DNA from: Dermabacteraceae bacterium TAE3-ERU27
Lineage (GTDB): Bacteria; Actinomycetota; Actinomycetes; Actinomycetales; Dermabacteraceae
Length of the DNA stretch: 64,000 nucleotides
Direction: 5' to 3'
NCBI GenBank assembly: GCA_019218415.1
Contig: JAHUUL010000004.1
Coordinates: 1 to 64,000 of the forward strand
Each line of letters opens with the position of its first letter. The stretch's first letter is position 1. Below are positions 63,085 through 64,000 of this stretch, one piece after another. A model generated the notes under the pieces. The model was not told where the DNA came from, did not search any database, and saw only the letters and a program-made list of their open reading frames with translations. Position numbers and translations under genes: made by a program.

Positions 63085-64000
63085 ACTTCCCCGCTCAGGT
63101 ACGCACCATTCTGCGCCCCGGCGCGGTGGTCAACAGCAACGTCTGGCCCGAGGACGCGCGGCGCGTGCACGTGCTGTGCATTGGCGGCGCGGGAATGTCG
63201 GCGGTCGCCCGGCTCGCGCTTGAAGCGGGATGCACGGTTAGCGGCAGCGACGCGCAGGAAGGCCAGTTCCTGCCTCCCCTGAGCGAGGCAGGTGCGCGTA
63301 TTTACGTTGGTTTCGCGCGCGAACAGCTCCCCGCTGACGCGGACGTGGTAGTGGTTTCGACCGCGGTACGCCCCGACAACCCGGAAGTAATCGCGGCGCG
63401 CGAAGCAGGCATTCCGGTCGTGCACCGCGCTACCGCGCTCGCGGGACTGATCGGCGAGCGGGAAACCATTGCCGTCGCGGGAACGCATGGTAAGACCACC
63501 ACCACCGCGATGTCGGTGATGGCGCTGCGCGGCTGCGGAGAAGATCCCGCCTTCGCCGTCGGCGCAGCGGTTGCTGACCTGGGCCGAAACGCGGCGCTGG
63601 GGGAGAGCGCCGCCGTGATCGAAGCGGACGAATCCGATGGTTCTTTCCTGGCCTACCGCCCCCGCGTGGTTTTGGTGACTAACCAGGAAGCCGACCACCT
63701 CGACTTCTACGAAACCGCAGAAAACGTCACCGCCGCCTTCCAGGCGCTGGTCGCGGGTATGGGTGACGACGGGGTGCTGGTGGCATGTGCCGACGACCCC
63801 GGCGCGCGAGCGCTTGCTGCGGCCGCCCCCTGTCGCAGCGTTCTCTACGGAAACGCGGAGGACGCCGACTGGCGGATCAGCGATGTCACCACGGCGGCTA
63901 CCGGTGCGCGGGCCAGGGTTAGCCACGCCCGTCACGGTGAACTCGTGCTGGAACTGGCCGTGACCGGGGCGCACAACGTGCTAAACGCCGTGGGGGCGCT
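63081..64000 (+). CDS. murC: UDP-N-acetylmuramate-L-alanine ligase MurC (5' part, runs off the window)
   Basis: The first 306 codons are visible. Adds L-Ala to UDP-MurNAc. HVLCIGGAGMSAVARLAL near residue 30 is the UDP-binding loop, GTHGKTTTTAMSVMAL near 134 the ATP P-loop, and EADESDGSFLAYRP the metal/substrate segment; NQEADHLDFYET follows. The final visible residues (GAHNVLNAVGA) lie at the start of the third domain. ATG overlaps murG by 4 bases. Next genes (ftsQ, ftsZ) are expected outside. Confidence 0.96.
   Translation, partial: MNFPAQVRTILRPGAVVNSNVWPEDARRVHVLCIGGAGMSAVARLALEAGCTVSGSDAQEGQFLPPLSEAGARIYVGFAREQLPADADVVVVSTAVRPDNPEVIAAREAGIPVVHRATALAGLIGERETIAVAGTHGKTTTTAMSVMALRGCGEDPAFAVGAAVADLGRNAALGESAAVIEADESDGSFLAYRPRVVLVTNQEADHLDFYETAENVTAAFQALVAGMGDDGVLVACADDPGARALAAAAPCRSVLYGNAEDADWRISDVTTAATGARARVSHARHGELVLELAVTGAHNVLNAVGA

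Overview
The window is 64 kb of core chromosome from a high-GC Gram-positive bacterium (Actinomycetota). It looks most like a small-genome actinomycete of the Actinomycetaceae type, but I cannot name the species. The lineage call rests on actinobacterial marker families (ClgR, DUF3046, DUF3040, a DUF4439 ferritin-like lipoprotein, an LppM-type protein, a Rip1-like protease end, PAC2, HelD) and on gene orders shared with mycobacteria and streptomycetes: rseP-ispG-GNAT-proS, rimP-nusA-ylxR-infB, rpsO-pnp-M16, recA-recX-miaB-miaA-dapF-hflX, lexA/LysM/nrdR and mraZ-rsmH-ftsL-ftsI-mur. I saw no tRNA, rRNA, CRISPR array, insertion sequence, prophage or plasmid-type gene.

Layout. 1-5.2 kb: end of a site-2 protease, an inverted ArcB-type ornithine carbamoyltransferase, ispG, a GNAT protein and proS. 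5.3-17.2 kb: translation genes (rimP, nusA, ylxR, infB, a TRM11-like methylase, rbfA, truB, ribF, rpsO), interrupted by a ferritin-like lipoprotein and an L,D-transpeptidase on the minus strand. 17.2-31.5 kb: pnp with a probable Actino-pnp leader RNA, an AT-rich LppM-type lipoprotein, an M16 peptidase, the lysine/DAP genes dapB and dapA around a HAD hydrolase and thyX, then RNase J, ftsK and pgsA. 31.5-43.5 kb: clgR, DUF3046, recA-recX, miaB-miaA-dapF, hflX, a DinG-type helicase, and the divergent lexA/LysM pair followed by nrdR. 43.6-51 kb: an unknown membrane protein, HelD, PAC2, a cold-shock protein, a spermidine-synthase-like protein, dinB and a DUF3040 protein. 51-64 kb: the division and cell-wall cluster from mraZ to murC, which runs off the window.

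How it fits together. Three themes dominate: ribosome biogenesis and RNA turnover; DNA-damage response (LexA boxes upstream of recA and a dense array between lexA and the LysM gene); and peptidoglycan precursor synthesis plus septation. dapA, dapB and dapF supply diaminopimelate/lysine, which MurE or the lysine pool can use.

The least ordinary material is mostly non-coding: a 230-bp field of four alternating GTGG/CCAC repeat clusters upstream of mraZ; a 34-nt-arm hairpin between mraZ and rsmH that fits the actinobacterial mraW RNA; the SOS box array; and promoter elements that appear to reuse upstream stop codons. The least explained proteins are the membrane protein at 43.6-44.3 kb and the AT-rich lipoprotein at 19.8-21.8 kb. 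I found no clear multi-gene undescribed system.
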